From NCBI RefSeq assembly GCF_002056795.1, contig NZ_CP020104.1:62001-126000 (forward strand): a stretch of DNA of 64,000 bases, given 5' to 3'. Position numbers and translations under genes: made by a program. Within the stretch, counting starts at the first letter, position 1. The number at the start of each line of letters is the position of its first letter. This document shows positions 18,177 through 27,767 of the stretch, piece by piece. The DNA is from Spirosoma aerolatum. Lineage in GTDB: Bacteria > Bacteroidota > Bacteroidia > Cytophagales > Spirosomataceae. The notes beneath the pieces were generated by a model, which ran no database searches, had not been told where the DNA came from, and worked only from the letters and a program-made list of their open reading frames with translations.

Positions 18177-20474
18177 CTAGCGAACCACGGCAAGTTTACC
18201 CGCCAGCCCCTCTGCACCATCTTTTGTAACGACAACAATCAGATAAATGCCCGTTTGTGCCTGACGACCTAGATAGTCGATCAGATTCCAGCTAGCTGTT
18301 CCGCCCTGTGAGCGGGTCTCATAGACCAGTTTGCCGCCTGCGTCAAGAATTTTTACGGTTGCATTCTCCGTAAGGCCTTGTATGCCCACGTTGCCCGAGA
18401 AGTCAGGTCGGACGGGATTCGGGAAAATAGTGATGTTGCTCAGTACATCAGTGGGCTCTGTAGCTGGTGCTTGATACGATACTAGGCCATTTGGCGTCTG
18501 AACAAAGAGTACCCCACGTGTAGGTTCAATGGCTAATGCCTGGATGGTGTTGCTGGGCAAAGGGCTATTGTCGGCCGTGAATGTGTCCAGTAGCTGTGAT
18601 CCGTCGGGTGCTACATGATAAATGCCTTTCTGCGTACCGATCCATTTTCGATTTCCTCCATCGACTGCGATTGCCGTAATCTGTTCGTTGGCCAACAGTC
18701 GACGCCGGTTTAAAATAGGTGGCTGGGCATCGATAACCGCATCGAACGCTCCGGCTGGATTGTCGAAAAGGGTCGGGCCTAAGTCGGTGCCTACCCAGAT
18801 AATCCCATTTCGATCTTTTACCAAAGCACGAACGCTGTTGGTGAGTAATCCGCCCTGCCCTGTTTGCGTCGTCAAGTAACGACTACGATTGGTTTGAGGA
18901 TCAACAACCAGTAAGCCTCCGCCGACATCAGGCCGAAGCCACAGAAACCCATTATCATCCGGTACAATCTGAAGAATGTTGGTTTGGGTGACAACAGGGA
19001 ACGATTGGAAGGTTCCGTCGGGCTTACGTACATGCAACGTAGCCGATTGTGATGAAGTCGTCCGTCCGGTTGTTATCCACAAATTACCTTTCGAATCGGT
19101 TGCCAGGCTACTGATAAATGGGCTAATCGTAGCCGGAAGCGTAACGGGTATTGGTGGTTGATCGCTCGACTGGCTCCATAGCCCGGCACCAAACGTGCTT
19201 ACGTAAAGACGCTGCTCAGATGGGAGGTAGGCCGCAGCATTAAAACCGCGAGTCAGGCCATTGGTTGAAGGAGCTACCCAACGGTTATTCGTAACTGAAA
19301 AGGCCTCATAGGGAGGCTGGTTTGTTGACAGGCTCGTTGCATCCAGCGGTCCTGTGGGTAATGTTACGAGCGTTTGCGGATAGGTGTATAGACCTACATA
19401 CTGATCGCGGGAAGGGCCTTCAGGAGCAATACGCTGAAATTGACCTATGGTGCCATAAAGTAGACCACTCTGCGTATCGGTTACCCAAACGTTGGTACCA
19501 TCGGCAACCACTTCACGAGGGTTGACCAGGAGCGCCCCGGTAAATGTTACTGGATTCGGAAGAAGAATAGACTGACTAGTAGCGACTATTGGGCCTGCTG
19601 CCGATGGAAATAACCGAATGATTGGGTCCGTACTGGAACGGAACAACACCCATGAGCCATTATTTCTCAGATAAATTCCGGTGCCATTTACAGAAACATA
19701 AAGACGATTCTGATCAACGATCAATGAACTCATCAAGGTGGATGGTTCAGTTACACTTCGCCAATTGGCTGGATCTGCAATATTTACATTGGCCGCAAAA
19801 CGAATGGCACGTAGGCGAAAACCCGTATCGGTAGCCCGTATCGGTCCTGTCAGTGCATATAGGCTGTCGGTAGTCGCTACAGTCTGGTAAATCGGAAGGG
19901 GTGTGCCGTCGGTACGTTGACTGAAATAGGTATCCCTGATTTCATACTTGATCAGGTCTAAAACAACCAGGCCGAAATCGGTACTAAGGTAAGCGTTGTT
20001 ACCAATTCGATTGATGTGATAAATCGTTCTGGCGGATGGTAGGGTAGAAGCCGCTACAACGGTGTTGACATTATTAACCGCTCCGGGCTCTCCATCATTG
20101 GTCAGCGTCATGAAATCAAGATTCCCACTCCGATAGGCAATCAGTAATTTGGATTGATCAGCCAGATACAGAAGTCGACTAACACCGGCATCACTAAGCC
20201 CAGAATTCTTGGTTAAGCTGGTTGTCTCCTGCGTAATCTTGTCATAATAGAACAAGCCGTTTTGCGTAGCTGCGTAAATTTTATTACCGACTACAGCGAC
20301 TGACTGCCCTGATTGATAACTGACATGCGTTTGCCAGGTACCAATCTGCGCAAATGAATAATGAACAATGAAAAATGTACAATGGATAATGAATAATGAA
20401 CAATGAAAAAGCGATAATGAACGCGAAGGCCATTTATACGAAACCAGATAACGTATCCATTGTACATTTTTCAT
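18177..20474 (-). CDS. porZ: PorZ-like type IX secretion protein: beta-propeller with C-terminal sorting domain
   Basis: 765 residues. After the signal peptide the mature protein opens with QIGTWQTHVSYQSGQSVAVV and KIYAATQNGLFYYDK, as in PorZ, followed by two-component-regulator-propeller repeats (GLSDAGVSRLLYL, GIWVGTDLGPTLFDN-type) and, from ~690, a type A sorting domain (ITIFPNPVRPDF ... GIYLIVVVTKDG). PorZ is a surface component of the type IX attachment complex in Porphyromonas. Length fits. Unusually, the signal-peptide codons lie in a simple inverted repeat (20367-20475). It starts 17 bp after tdk stops and is probably co-transcribed. Symbol is by motif resemblance only. Confidence 0.78.
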   Translation of the reverse strand: MKNVQWIRYLVSYKWPSRSLSLFHCSLFIIHCTFFIVHYSFAQIGTWQTHVSYQSGQSVAVVGNKIYAATQNGLFYYDKITQETTSLTKNSGLSDAGVSRLLYLADQSKLLIAYRSGNLDFMTLTNDGEPGAVNNVNTVVAASTLPSARTIYHINRIGNNAYLSTDFGLVVLDLIKYEIRDTYFSQRTDGTPLPIYQTVATTDSLYALTGPIRATDTGFRLRAIRFAANVNIADPANWRSVTEPSTLMSSLIVDQNRLYVSVNGTGIYLRNNGSWVLFRSSTDPIIRLFPSAAGPIVATSQSILLPNPVTFTGALLVNPREVVADGTNVWVTDTQSGLLYGTIGQFQRIAPEGPSRDQYVGLYTYPQTLVTLPTGPLDATSLSTNQPPYEAFSVTNNRWVAPSTNGLTRGFNAAAYLPSEQRLYVSTFGAGLWSQSSDQPPIPVTLPATISPFISSLATDSKGNLWITTGRTTSSQSATLHVRKPDGTFQSFPVVTQTNILQIVPDDNGFLWLRPDVGGGLLVVDPQTNRSRYLTTQTGQGGLLTNSVRALVKDRNGIIWVGTDLGPTLFDNPAGAFDAVIDAQPPILNRRRLLANEQITAIAVDGGNRKWIGTQKGIYHVAPDGSQLLDTFTADNSPLPSNTIQALAIEPTRGVLFVQTPNGLVSYQAPATEPTDVLSNITIFPNPVRPDFSGNVGIQGLTENATVKILDAGGKLVYETRSQGGTASWNLIDYLGRQAQTGIYLIVVVTKDGAEGLAGKLAVVR

Positions 20475-20475
20475 T
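20367..20475. repeat. Inverted simple repeat inside the 5' end of porZ
   Basis: Arms 20367-20388 and 20454-20475 are perfect 22-bp inverted repeats; flanking and intervening sequence (20353-20412) consists of AATGAACAATGAAAA-like tandem units. The right arm contains the porZ ATG and the left arm encodes part of the hydrophobic core of its signal peptide. The resulting mRNA hairpin would enclose the start codon. Confidence 0.85.
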
Positions 20476-20491
20476 ATTCATAACCACTAGG

Positions 20492-21121
20492 TCAGTCATC
20501 ATTCTTAACGTCTTCGTAAGCCCATTCCTTTCGTACGGCATCGTCGCCCAGGTTAAAACACCGGCGACAACGAGCTTCGTAGCTATCGGTCTCGCCCAGG
20601 AGTACCCGCTCCTGCGAAGGTACAAGACGGTAAGAGTAGTGGGCTATGTCGCCACAAACTACACAAATAGCATGTACTTTTGTAACATACTCGGCTATGC
20701 CCATGAGCTGAGGCATGCAGCCAAATGGATTACCGGCAAAGTCCATATCGAGCCCGGCAACGATGACTCGTTTGCCCTGATTGGCCAGCTCATTGCATAT
20801 GGAAACGATTTCTTTGTCAAAAAATTGGGTTTCATCAATGCCAACTACTTCGCAATCACCGGCCAATAATAAAATTTGGCTCGCTGTTTGCACAGGGCTA
20901 GAATGAATCGCAACAGCCGAGTGCGAAACAATATTTTCTGCGTGATAGCGATTGTCCAGAGCAGGCTTAAAAATCTGCACCTTTAGCTTGGCAATCCGGG
21001 CACGATTAAGTCGTCGGATTAGCTCTTCCGTTTTTCCGGAAAACATCGATCCGCAGATGACTTCAATCCAGCCAGTGCGCAGATGGGGTGGGTCACGTCG
21101 GCGGGAAGGTTCAATAAACAT
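20492..21121 (-). CDS. tdk: Thymidine kinase (type II, zinc-binding)
   Basis: 209 residues. P-loop [14 protein letters not shown] near residue 24, catalytic [11 protein letters not shown], lid-type [13 protein letters not shown] and two Cys pairs (CVVC and CRRC) that hold the structural zinc. It phosphorylates thymidine with ATP for dTTP salvage. The ATG at 21121 gives a normal-length N-terminus. The gene is followed by porZ on the same strand after 17 bp. Confidence 0.96.
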   Translation of the reverse strand: MFIEPSRRRDPPHLRTGWIEVICGSMFSGKTEELIRRLNRARIAKLKVQIFKPALDNRYHAENIVSHSAVAIHSSPVQTASQILLLAGDCEVVGIDETQFFDKEIVSICNELANQGKRVIVAGLDMDFAGNPFGCMPQLMGIAEYVTKVHAICVVCGDIAHYSYRLVPSQERVLLGETDSYEARCRRCFNLGDDAVRKEWAYEDVKNDD

Positions 21122-21329
21122 GAGTAAACGATAAAAACGTAACGACTATAACCTACTTGTACCTTAAACGTATATGAATTCCCGGCAAGGACATTGCTTC
21201 ATATATCCTCACGGGTTGCCCGTTGTCGGACTGAATTATGGGTTACAGCCCGCAGCATTTGATTTCTTTAGTGATAACAGTCGGTTTGTGGCCGAAAGCT
21301 ATATATTTACAAAACAAAGGCTTTTCCTG

Positions 21330-22592
21330 ATGTCGAACAAGTTTAACGCGAACGCTCTTTCTGAATATAGCAAGTCCTACGCTCGCCGGATTGCTGCTGA
21401 TTTTTATCAACAGCATACGACGATCAATGGTCAGCAAATCATGTCGTTAACGCCTATTAACCAGATAAACCTGTTTATTATCAGTAGTTTATCTGATAAA
21501 TGGCAAGCTGATGCCGAAAAGTTCAGAAGCCCTTATTTCGACTTTACGAACGAAGAAGTACAAGAGGCATTGCAAAACTTCATGAACGTTGTTTCGCAAT
21601 ACATCTGTGTTCGACGCGAACATCTCGAACCCTTACTGGCCGATGCTGTGCGACGCACGATTATCATGATTTTTGATCCTCGTGCCTACTTTGATGATGT
21701 GCTACGGAGCCAGCCCGACTTTACGGTAACAGCGGCTGCCATGAAGCAAATCACGCGTTACACGAAAATTAACCAGTTTATTCCGACCTATATCACGCAG
21801 CGAATGAACGGGAAGTCGTTCATCTATGTGAATCAGGCGTTGATTTATCTGGATGAAGCTCTGACTCAGAAAGGAAATGAACTGGAGCCATACGATAAGT
21901 TTGTGGCCCTCTTTTCGGAAAAGCTCCCCATGAACGTGTCAACTTTGCTTCGAAGCCATGTTCATGATAGTCTATTAGCTACACCGACCCGTTCGTTTTT
22001 CGATACAGCCACTGAATCGTCGATACCACCTGCCCCGTTGGTACCTGTCGAATCGGTTCCTGAAAGTGAAGCTCCACCTGCTGTAGCGCCACAGCCTGAT
22101 CCTGTCCCTGCTACTGAGCGCTCAGAAACAGGTAGTACTGCTGGACCTATGTTTCTCTCTGGTTCGTCTGGCCCTGAACCAGTGGCACCCATCAGCCAAC
22201 CCTCGCAGTTAGAAACTGGGGCAATCAGTACCCCTGTAGCCCCTGAAGTTAAACCCGTTGTTGTGCCGAATGATGGACCCGCAACACTCAATGATACTTT
22301 ACGGGAAACAGCAACGACGGAACCAGCTACAGTTGCCGAGACATTCCACCGGGCACCTATCGAAAGTGTAGCCCGAAGTATATCGCTGAACCAGAAGTTT
22401 CGGTTTATCAATCAGCTTTTCAATGGAAATTCCAATGCCTATAATCAGGCCGTTGACGAGATCGATAAGCTGAGCAATTATGGTGAAGCACTTGATCTGA
22501 TTTCATATCGCTATGCTTCGCAGTACATGTGGGATATGAGCAGTGATGAAGTTAGCGAATTGGTCGAAATTTTAAAACGGCGGTTCGCCTAG
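21330..22592 (+). CDS. Conserved hypothetical protein with Pro/Ser-rich linker
   Basis: 420 residues from ATG 21330 (MSNKFNANAL); the longer frame to 21174 lacks coding character. Residues ~1-230 are helical and soluble (many Gln/Asn/Tyr), ~230-340 form a low-complexity Pro/Ser/Val linker, and ~350-420 form a compact C-terminal domain (LNQKFRFINQLFNGNS ... EVSELVEILKRRF) that I have seen at the end of other Bacteroidota hypothetical proteins. No signal peptide or membrane helix. Function not known. It may share an intergenic promoter region with divergent tdk. Confidence 0.65.
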   Translation: MSNKFNANALSEYSKSYARRIAADFYQQHTTINGQQIMSLTPINQINLFIISSLSDKWQADAEKFRSPYFDFTNEEVQEALQNFMNVVSQYICVRREHLEPLLADAVRRTIIMIFDPRAYFDDVLRSQPDFTVTAAAMKQITRYTKINQFIPTYITQRMNGKSFIYVNQALIYLDEALTQKGNELEPYDKFVALFSEKLPMNVSTLLRSHVHDSLLATPTRSFFDTATESSIPPAPLVPVESVPESEAPPAVAPQPDPVPATERSETGSTAGPMFLSGSSGPEPVAPISQPSQLETGAISTPVAPEVKPVVVPNDGPATLNDTLRETATTEPATVAETFHRAPIESVARSISLNQKFRFINQLFNGNSNAYNQAVDEIDKLSNYGEALDLISYRYASQYMWDMSSDEVSELVEILKRRFA

Positions 22593-22745
22593 TCTCTAGC
22601 TACAAGTATCTTTTTTGTTGACTAATGTATCTTTTGGGGCGTCCATTCGTCCAATAGACTACAGTGCTCATGGGGGCTGTTTATCTCCCGAACTCATTAG
22701 CATTGGTAGTTTATTACGATTATTGAACCGGACTCCCAAACGATT

Positions 22746-24824
22746 TTGCGAACAGTTTACCTGCTCTGTATAGCCGGATGGTTAGCTTCATCGGCTGCTT
22801 TTTCACAAACTAATACACCGCTGCGCCGAGATGCTGATATAAGCCAGTATCTACAAGACCTATTTCCTGTACAAACAGAAGGGGTTGATTATCAGGCTAT
22901 CTATGATGCGCTCACACAGCTATATGCCAATCCAATTGATCTCAACACGGCTACTCGCGACGAGCTTGAAGCTACGAATCTGCTCTCAGAACGTCAGCTA
23001 ACCAGTTTAGCGACTTATCGGGCTGGATTCGGGGATTTATTGTCAATCTATGAACTTCAGGCGGTGCCCAACTTCGACCTGGCGACGATCCGGCGTTTAC
23101 TCCCTTTCATAACCGTAGCAGGCAGTCGGGGTCTGTTAGGGGCTTTGCCTACTCCCACCGATAATTACCTGATTGTCCGTTATGAACGTATACTGGAAGA
23201 ACAAAAAGGCTTTTCAGAAGCAACGCCCGATAAAAAAGGGAATTTTCCTACGCGTTATGTAGGTGATGCCAGCCAGTGGTATCTACGATATCGCTACAGT
23301 CGGCCCCGTGCTTTTAGTTTCGGACTAACCCTGGAAAAGGACCCCGGTGAGCGGATCGATTGGCATCCCGAAAGCCGACGTTATGGCGCCGATTATCTTT
23401 CATTCCATGCACAGCTTCAAAATCGAGGGCGCTGGAAAAGCATCCTGTTGGGTGACTATCAATTGCAGGTAGGGCAAGGTTTGATTCTATCGGCAGGTTT
23501 TGTGCTTGGAAAAAGTGCCGAAACAGTTCAAACCGTTCGTCGTCCAACGTTGGGGTCTCGCCCGTATACATCCTTGACGGAATTTGGGTATTTTCGGGGT
23601 ATAACGGCGACCTATGCTTTGCATCAACGTCTTACTATAACCTTGCTGGCTTCCCGAATCCGCCGGGACGCTAATACCGATAGCTCGGGTACCGGTCTTG
23701 TGGCTACTTCACTGCAAACCTCTGGCCTTCACCGAACACAGTCTGAACGAGCCGATCAGGGTAGTTTGATGGAAACTAATCTGGGCGCCCATCTGCTTTA
23801 CCAAAATCGCCATCAACTGCAGCTTGGGCTTACGGTATTACGCACCACCTATGATACGTTTTTCCAGAAGCGCGATCAGGCCTACAATGCGTATGAGTTT
23901 ACGGGTACGCATAACCTGGTTGTAGGTGTGCACGGAGGATATATCTGGCGAAACTGGAATCTGTTCGCTGAATTGGCCCGCAGTAGTGGCTCGGCTACAA
24001 ATTCAGGGGGTATAGGGTTTGTAGGTGGAGCTTTGGCTAGCCTGACTAAAAAATTGGATATGGCGGTTGTTCTGCGGCACTACGACCCAAATTTTCATAG
24101 CTTTTATGGGAATGCTTTTAGCGAAGGAAGCCGGAATAGCAACGAAGAAGGAGCCTATCTGGGGTTAAAGTATACCATTTACCGGAAGCTGTCCGTAGGC
24201 GGCTTTGTGGATTATTTCAATTTCCCCTGGCTGAAGTATCTGGTCGATAAGCCCTCAAACGGATTCGATTATTTGCTTCAGGTTCGGTACACCCCCAACC
24301 GACAAACCACGTTTTATGGCGTTTATCACGAAGAGCATAAGCAAAAGAATCTGACGGTAGATAAACAGAAAGATGTAGTTGGTACTGCCCGTAGAAGCTA
24401 CGCACTGAATGCCGAATACACATTGATGCGGGGTTTTTCATTGCGGTCGCGCATACAATGGGGCAGTTTTGTGTATGCAGGGCAACCTGCTTCTAATGGA
24501 TTCACCTTGGCGCAGGATGCTACGTGGGACTACCGACGTTTCAGCCTTAGCGGCCGGATCGCTTTATTCGGAACGGACGATTACGACAGTCGACAATATG
24601 TGTACGAGCGTGATGTGCTCTACGCATTTTCGTTTCCTGCTTACTTTAATCGGGGTGTTCGCCATTATTTCCTGGCGCAGTATAACCTGAGTCGCCATCT
24701 GGATATATGGGTGCGCTGGGCCAGAACGGACTACACCAATCAGACTGCCGTTGGTTCCGATTTGGAGCAGATTAATGCTCCGCATAAAACCGAGGTGAAA
24801 CTACAGGCCCGATGGCGGTTTTGA
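22746..24824 (+). CDS. Helix-hairpin-helix protein with outer-membrane barrel-like C-terminus
   Basis: 692 residues from a TTG start; the first residues MRTVYLLCIAGWLASSAAFSQ form a good signal peptide and no ATG is available upstream in frame. Residues ~58-125 are two helix-hairpin-helix motifs of ComEA type (PIDLNTATRDELEATNLLSE, LSIYELQAVPNFD). The rest (from ~140) is rich in alternating aromatic/polar strands and ends in LQARWRF, the terminal-Phe signature of outer-membrane barrels. Such HHH-plus-barrel proteins are common in Bacteroidota; in this context the HHH motifs are probably periplasmic and their partner (DNA or protein) is unknown. Confidence 0.72.
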   Translation: MRTVYLLCIAGWLASSAAFSQTNTPLRRDADISQYLQDLFPVQTEGVDYQAIYDALTQLYANPIDLNTATRDELEATNLLSERQLTSLATYRAGFGDLLSIYELQAVPNFDLATIRRLLPFITVAGSRGLLGALPTPTDNYLIVRYERILEEQKGFSEATPDKKGNFPTRYVGDASQWYLRYRYSRPRAFSFGLTLEKDPGERIDWHPESRRYGADYLSFHAQLQNRGRWKSILLGDYQLQVGQGLILSAGFVLGKSAETVQTVRRPTLGSRPYTSLTEFGYFRGITATYALHQRLTITLLASRIRRDANTDSSGTGLVATSLQTSGLHRTQSERADQGSLMETNLGAHLLYQNRHQLQLGLTVLRTTYDTFFQKRDQAYNAYEFTGTHNLVVGVHGGYIWRNWNLFAELARSSGSATNSGGIGFVGGALASLTKKLDMAVVLRHYDPNFHSFYGNAFSEGSRNSNEEGAYLGLKYTIYRKLSVGGFVDYFNFPWLKYLVDKPSNGFDYLLQVRYTPNRQTTFYGVYHEEHKQKNLTVDKQKDVVGTARRSYALNAEYTLMRGFSLRSRIQWGSFVYAGQPASNGFTLAQDATWDYRRFSLSGRIALFGTDDYDSRQYVYERDVLYAFSFPAYFNRGVRHYFLAQYNLSRHLDIWVRWARTDYTNQTAVGSDLEQINAPHKTEVKLQARWRF

Positions 24825-24858
24825 TTGACTCACCAATAAAACGCTTATCTTTATCTAA

Positions 24859-25062
24859 ATGACCAATCTTTACGACAATGAAGAAAGTCAAAGAAATCGA
24901 ATTGAACAACTTCCACAAAGTGCTGAACAAGCGATTAATCAGGAAAGTATCTGAGTAGCCCTCGATGTCACCCGAGCAAATCAAACGTATCGCCGAGCAG
25001 AGCCAAAAGGTAGCGAAAGTTGGTGGGCATTGAATGAAGCCATCCAAAGACAAGCGGCATAA
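24859..25062 (+). pseudogene. Possible 68-codon small gene interrupted by one TGA
   Basis: From ATG 24859 a frame reads MTNLYDNEESQRNRIEQLPQ..., meets TGA at 24952-24954, and continues in the same frame for 35 codons (VALDVTRANQTYRR ... WWALNEAIQRQAA) to TAA at 25060. Both halves look like one helical, charged coding region, so this is best read as a small gene with a nonsense mutation; two separate peptides or programmed readthrough are less likely. No family is recognised. The rest of the 384-bp gap 24825-25208 holds nothing else I can support. Confidence 0.4.
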
Positions 25063-25208
25063 GCCTTATCTGCATGGGCTATTGGGACAAACTTGTTATT
25101 AGATATTGAGCAATTTACCTGTATTGATCTGTGAATCAATGTACAGCCTACCGACATTCTCTGTTGAAATCATCGATTTTGAAAAATAAACTGACCAGAA
25201 CCAGCCTG

Positions 25209-25955
25209 TCATTTTTCCATTTCCCGAATCAGCTTGTTGGCGTTGATAAACTCGTTTAGTTCGGGAACGTGCGATTGCGTAAGGGTTGTACTATTGCCTT
25301 CCCACAATTTTTCGCCCTGGTACAGAAACATGATTTTCTCACCGATTTCCATCATCGAGTTCATGTCGTGCGTAATGACGACGGTTGTGATCTTAAACTC
25401 ATCGGTGATTTCAGAGATGAGCTGATCTATCTTGATAGAGGTGAGTGGATCAAGGCCAGAGTTGGGTTCGTCGCAGAATAAGTATTTGGGGTTCAGGACA
25501 ATCGCTCTGGCAATGCCAACCCGTTTCTTCATGCCGCCACTGATTTCAGAAGGCATCCGATCGGCAGCTTCGGCAAGACCTACCCGGCGCAGGCATTCGT
25601 GAGCACGATCCAGTTTTTCACTTTCGGCCTGTTCTGTAAGCATATCGAGCGGGAACCGAACGTTTTCCAGCACAGTCTTCGAATCGAACAGAGCAGATCC
25701 CTGAAACAGAACGCCCATCTCCCGGCGGATGGCTTTTTGCTGATTCAGGTCACTTTTCAAAAAATTACGCCCGTCGTAGAGAACCTCACCTGAATCGGGC
25801 TTTACCAACCCAATCATACACTTTAATAATACGCTTTTACCCGTACCGCTACTGCCAATGACCAGACTGGTATCGCCCTGTTTGAATGTACCGCTGACGC
25901 CCGCCAGAATCTGACGCCCCCCAAAGGATTTCGCTATATTTTTGATTTCAATCAT
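25209..25955 (-). CDS. mlaF: ABC transporter ATPase, MlaF-like
   Basis: 248 residues. Walker A GSSGTGKSVLLK near residue 34, signature SGGMKKRVGIARA, Walker B YLFCDEPNSGLDP and the H-loop THDMNS. The SGGMKKR form and the Met-rich H-loop are characteristic of MlaF/Ttg2A-type ATPases, which power phospholipid trafficking between inner and outer membranes together with an MlaE permease. The MlaE-like gene lies upstream on the same strand, separated by an inverted repeat. No MCE-domain (MlaD) gene follows within the window. Confidence 0.9.
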   Translation of the reverse strand: MIEIKNIAKSFGGRQILAGVSGTFKQGDTSLVIGSSGTGKSVLLKCMIGLVKPDSGEVLYDGRNFLKSDLNQQKAIRREMGVLFQGSALFDSKTVLENVRFPLDMLTEQAESEKLDRAHECLRRVGLAEAADRMPSEISGGMKKRVGIARAIVLNPKYLFCDEPNSGLDPLTSIKIDQLISEITDEFKITTVVITHDMNSMMEIGEKIMFLYQGEKLWEGNSTTLTQSHVPELNEFINANKLIREMEK

Positions 25956-25967
25956 CGGTTCAATGAT

Positions 25968-26053
25968 TGAATGCCTGAATGATTGAATGATTGAATGATT
26001 GAATGGCTTTATTCAGCCCTCTTAATTCAATCATTCAATCATTCAGGCATTCA
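25968..26053. repeat. Inverted repeat between mlaE- and mlaF-like genes (TGAATGAT units)
   Basis: Perfect 29-bp arms 25968-25996 and 26025-26053, loop 28 bp containing further repeat units. The arms are tandem 8-bp units like those at 916-981. It lies within an apparent operon, 3 bp after the mlaE-like stop. Confidence 0.88.
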
Positions 26054-26056
26054 ACA

Positions 26057-26788
26057 TTACGTGAGTAACATCTGCGTTAGAATAAAATCGGCGGCTACGA
26101 TCGCTACGCAACTGTTGGTTACGGCTGCCGTAGAGGCTGCGCCAACTTCGAGCGCTCCTCCGCGTACGTTGTAGCCTCTATAGGCCGAAATCGTAGAGAT
26201 TAAAAAGGCAAAGACTACGGTTTTGATAAGAGCGAACGTAACACCAAAGGGCTTGTACTCGAAGCGGAGTCCCGATATATAATCTTCTGAAGAAATAACC
26301 CCAGCCAGCGTTCCGGCAATGTATCCACCTAGTATTGCCAGAAAACCAGCCATAATAACCAGCAGGGGAAACATCAGAACGGAAGCAATCACTTTGGGTA
26401 GTACAAGATAGGAACTGGAATTGATCCCCATCACCTCCAGGGCGTCGATCTGCTCCGTAATGCGCATTGTACCTAGCTCACTGGCAATATTCGACCCCAC
26501 TTTTCCGGCTAGTACTATGCAGGATAAGGTGGGCGCTAATTCCAGAATCGAACTGTCGCGGACAATCAGTGCAATAATATTTTTCGGAACAAACGGATTT
26601 GTGAGATTATAGGCCGTTTGTACACAGGTGACCGCACCAATAAACGAGTTAACGAGCGCTACAATAAAAATTGACCCAACGCCAATATTGGTACATTCGT
26701 TGAGAATGAGGCCCACATAAACGCGAAATTTCTCCGGGTTACGGAATAGGGTACCCAAAAAGATAAAATAACTGCCTAATCGTGACAT
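26057..26788 (-). CDS. mlaE: MlaE family ABC transporter permease
   Basis: 243 residues, about five to six membrane helices. The conserved blocks SFIGAVTCVQTAYNL, LAGKVGSNIASELGTMRITEQIDALEVMGI (the family signature) and GGYIAGTLAGV are present. It forms the inner-membrane core of a phospholipid transporter with the MlaF-like ATPase next to it. The direction of lipid transport and the partner MCE protein cannot be read here. Confidence 0.92.
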   Translation of the reverse strand: MSRLGSYFIFLGTLFRNPEKFRVYVGLILNECTNIGVGSIFIVALVNSFIGAVTCVQTAYNLTNPFVPKNIIALIVRDSSILELAPTLSCIVLAGKVGSNIASELGTMRITEQIDALEVMGINSSSYLVLPKVIASVLMFPLLVIMAGFLAILGGYIAGTLAGVISSEDYISGLRFEYKPFGVTFALIKTVVFAFLISTISAYRGYNVRGGALEVGAASTAAVTNSCVAIVAADFILTQMLLT

Positions 26789-26940
26789 AAATCAGTAGCC
26801 AGAACTGTAGAGGAATACAGTGAATGATAGTCATTCGAAAGAACCCTCGTAAAGATAGAATGGTTTCTGACGTAACTTGCGCCGTAGGCTAAACCGCGTG
26901 TTTTCTGCACCGGAAAATGCCTGACATAGCTGTTTTTTAC

Positions 26941-27615
26941 ATGAATCCACTACTTGTTGTTACGGGAGGAACCAAAGGGATTGGTCGGGCTATTGCCGAT
27001 CGATTTATAACAGAAGGGTTCGATACGATCGTCTGTGCCCGATCAGTTGAAGGGATAGAAGGTCCGGGCCTGCTGCCTGTTGCCGCTGATCTATCGAATC
27101 GTTCGGGTGTAAATGCCTTGTTGACTTACATTCAATCGTTAGGTCGCCCAGTCGATGTGTTAGTAAATAATGCCGGGATATTTTTACCGGGCGAAATTCA
27201 CCAGGAGGCCGAAGGAACCTTTGAGACGCTGATGAATACGAACGTGGCCAGCGCTTACCACCTGACGCGGGGGCTGGTTGGGGATATGATTTCGCGTCGG
27301 CAGGGACATATTTTTATGATGTGCTCTACAGCCAGCATTACAGCCTATACGAATGGTGGGTCTTACTGCATTTCAAAATTTGCTCTGCTGGGCATGAGCC
27401 GGGTTTTGCGCGAGGAATTGAAACCCCACGATGTGAAAGTTACGGCTATTTTGCCGGGTGCAACGCTTACGGCTAGCTGGCAGGGGACCGATTTGCCTGA
27501 AGAGCGATTTATGAAAGCTGAAGATGTCGCTAACAGCGCCTGGGCGGCTTATTCGTTGTCAAAAAATGCTGTGGTTGAGGAGATTCTAATCCGCCCCCAA
27601 CTTGGCGATATTTAG
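26941..27615 (+). CDS. SDR family NAD(P)-dependent oxidoreductase
   Basis: 224 residues from ATG 26941 (MNPLLVVTGGTKGIGRAI); an in-frame ATG at 26917 is possible. The TGGTKGIG nucleotide-binding motif is at residues ~8-15, NNAG at ~85, and the catalytic Ser ... YCISK pattern (STASITAYTNGGSYCISKFAL) about residue 135-155. Classical short-chain dehydrogenase/reductase length. Substrate unknown; 3-oxoacyl reductase activity is one possibility. It stands alone between mlaE (divergent) and the ROK kinase. Confidence 0.88.
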   Translation: MNPLLVVTGGTKGIGRAIADRFITEGFDTIVCARSVEGIEGPGLLPVAADLSNRSGVNALLTYIQSLGRPVDVLVNNAGIFLPGEIHQEAEGTFETLMNTNVASAYHLTRGLVGDMISRRQGHIFMMCSTASITAYTNGGSYCISKFALLGMSRVLREELKPHDVKVTAILPGATLTASWQGTDLPEERFMKAEDVANSAWAAYSLSKNAVVEEILIRPQLGDI

Positions 27616-27767
27616 GAATTGAGGTTAATTATGACGCATTGGGGACAAAGTAGTCTTAAACTCCTTGAGCTTAATGGCTATTACTGACCACTCTTTCGTA
27701 ACTTGCACGCTCTTCATCGCTCTTGTACACTGACCATTATTCATTGTTAAACTGATTATTGCTACGA

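Noticed and set aside
20396..20869. 157-codon plus-strand frame over the porZ start and tdk
   Set aside because: Shadow of tdk and of the simple repeat; no conserved features.
24772..25053. 93-codon minus-strand frame after the HHH gene
   Set aside because: Antisense to the more coherent interrupted frame at 24859-25062 and overlaps the upstream gene end.
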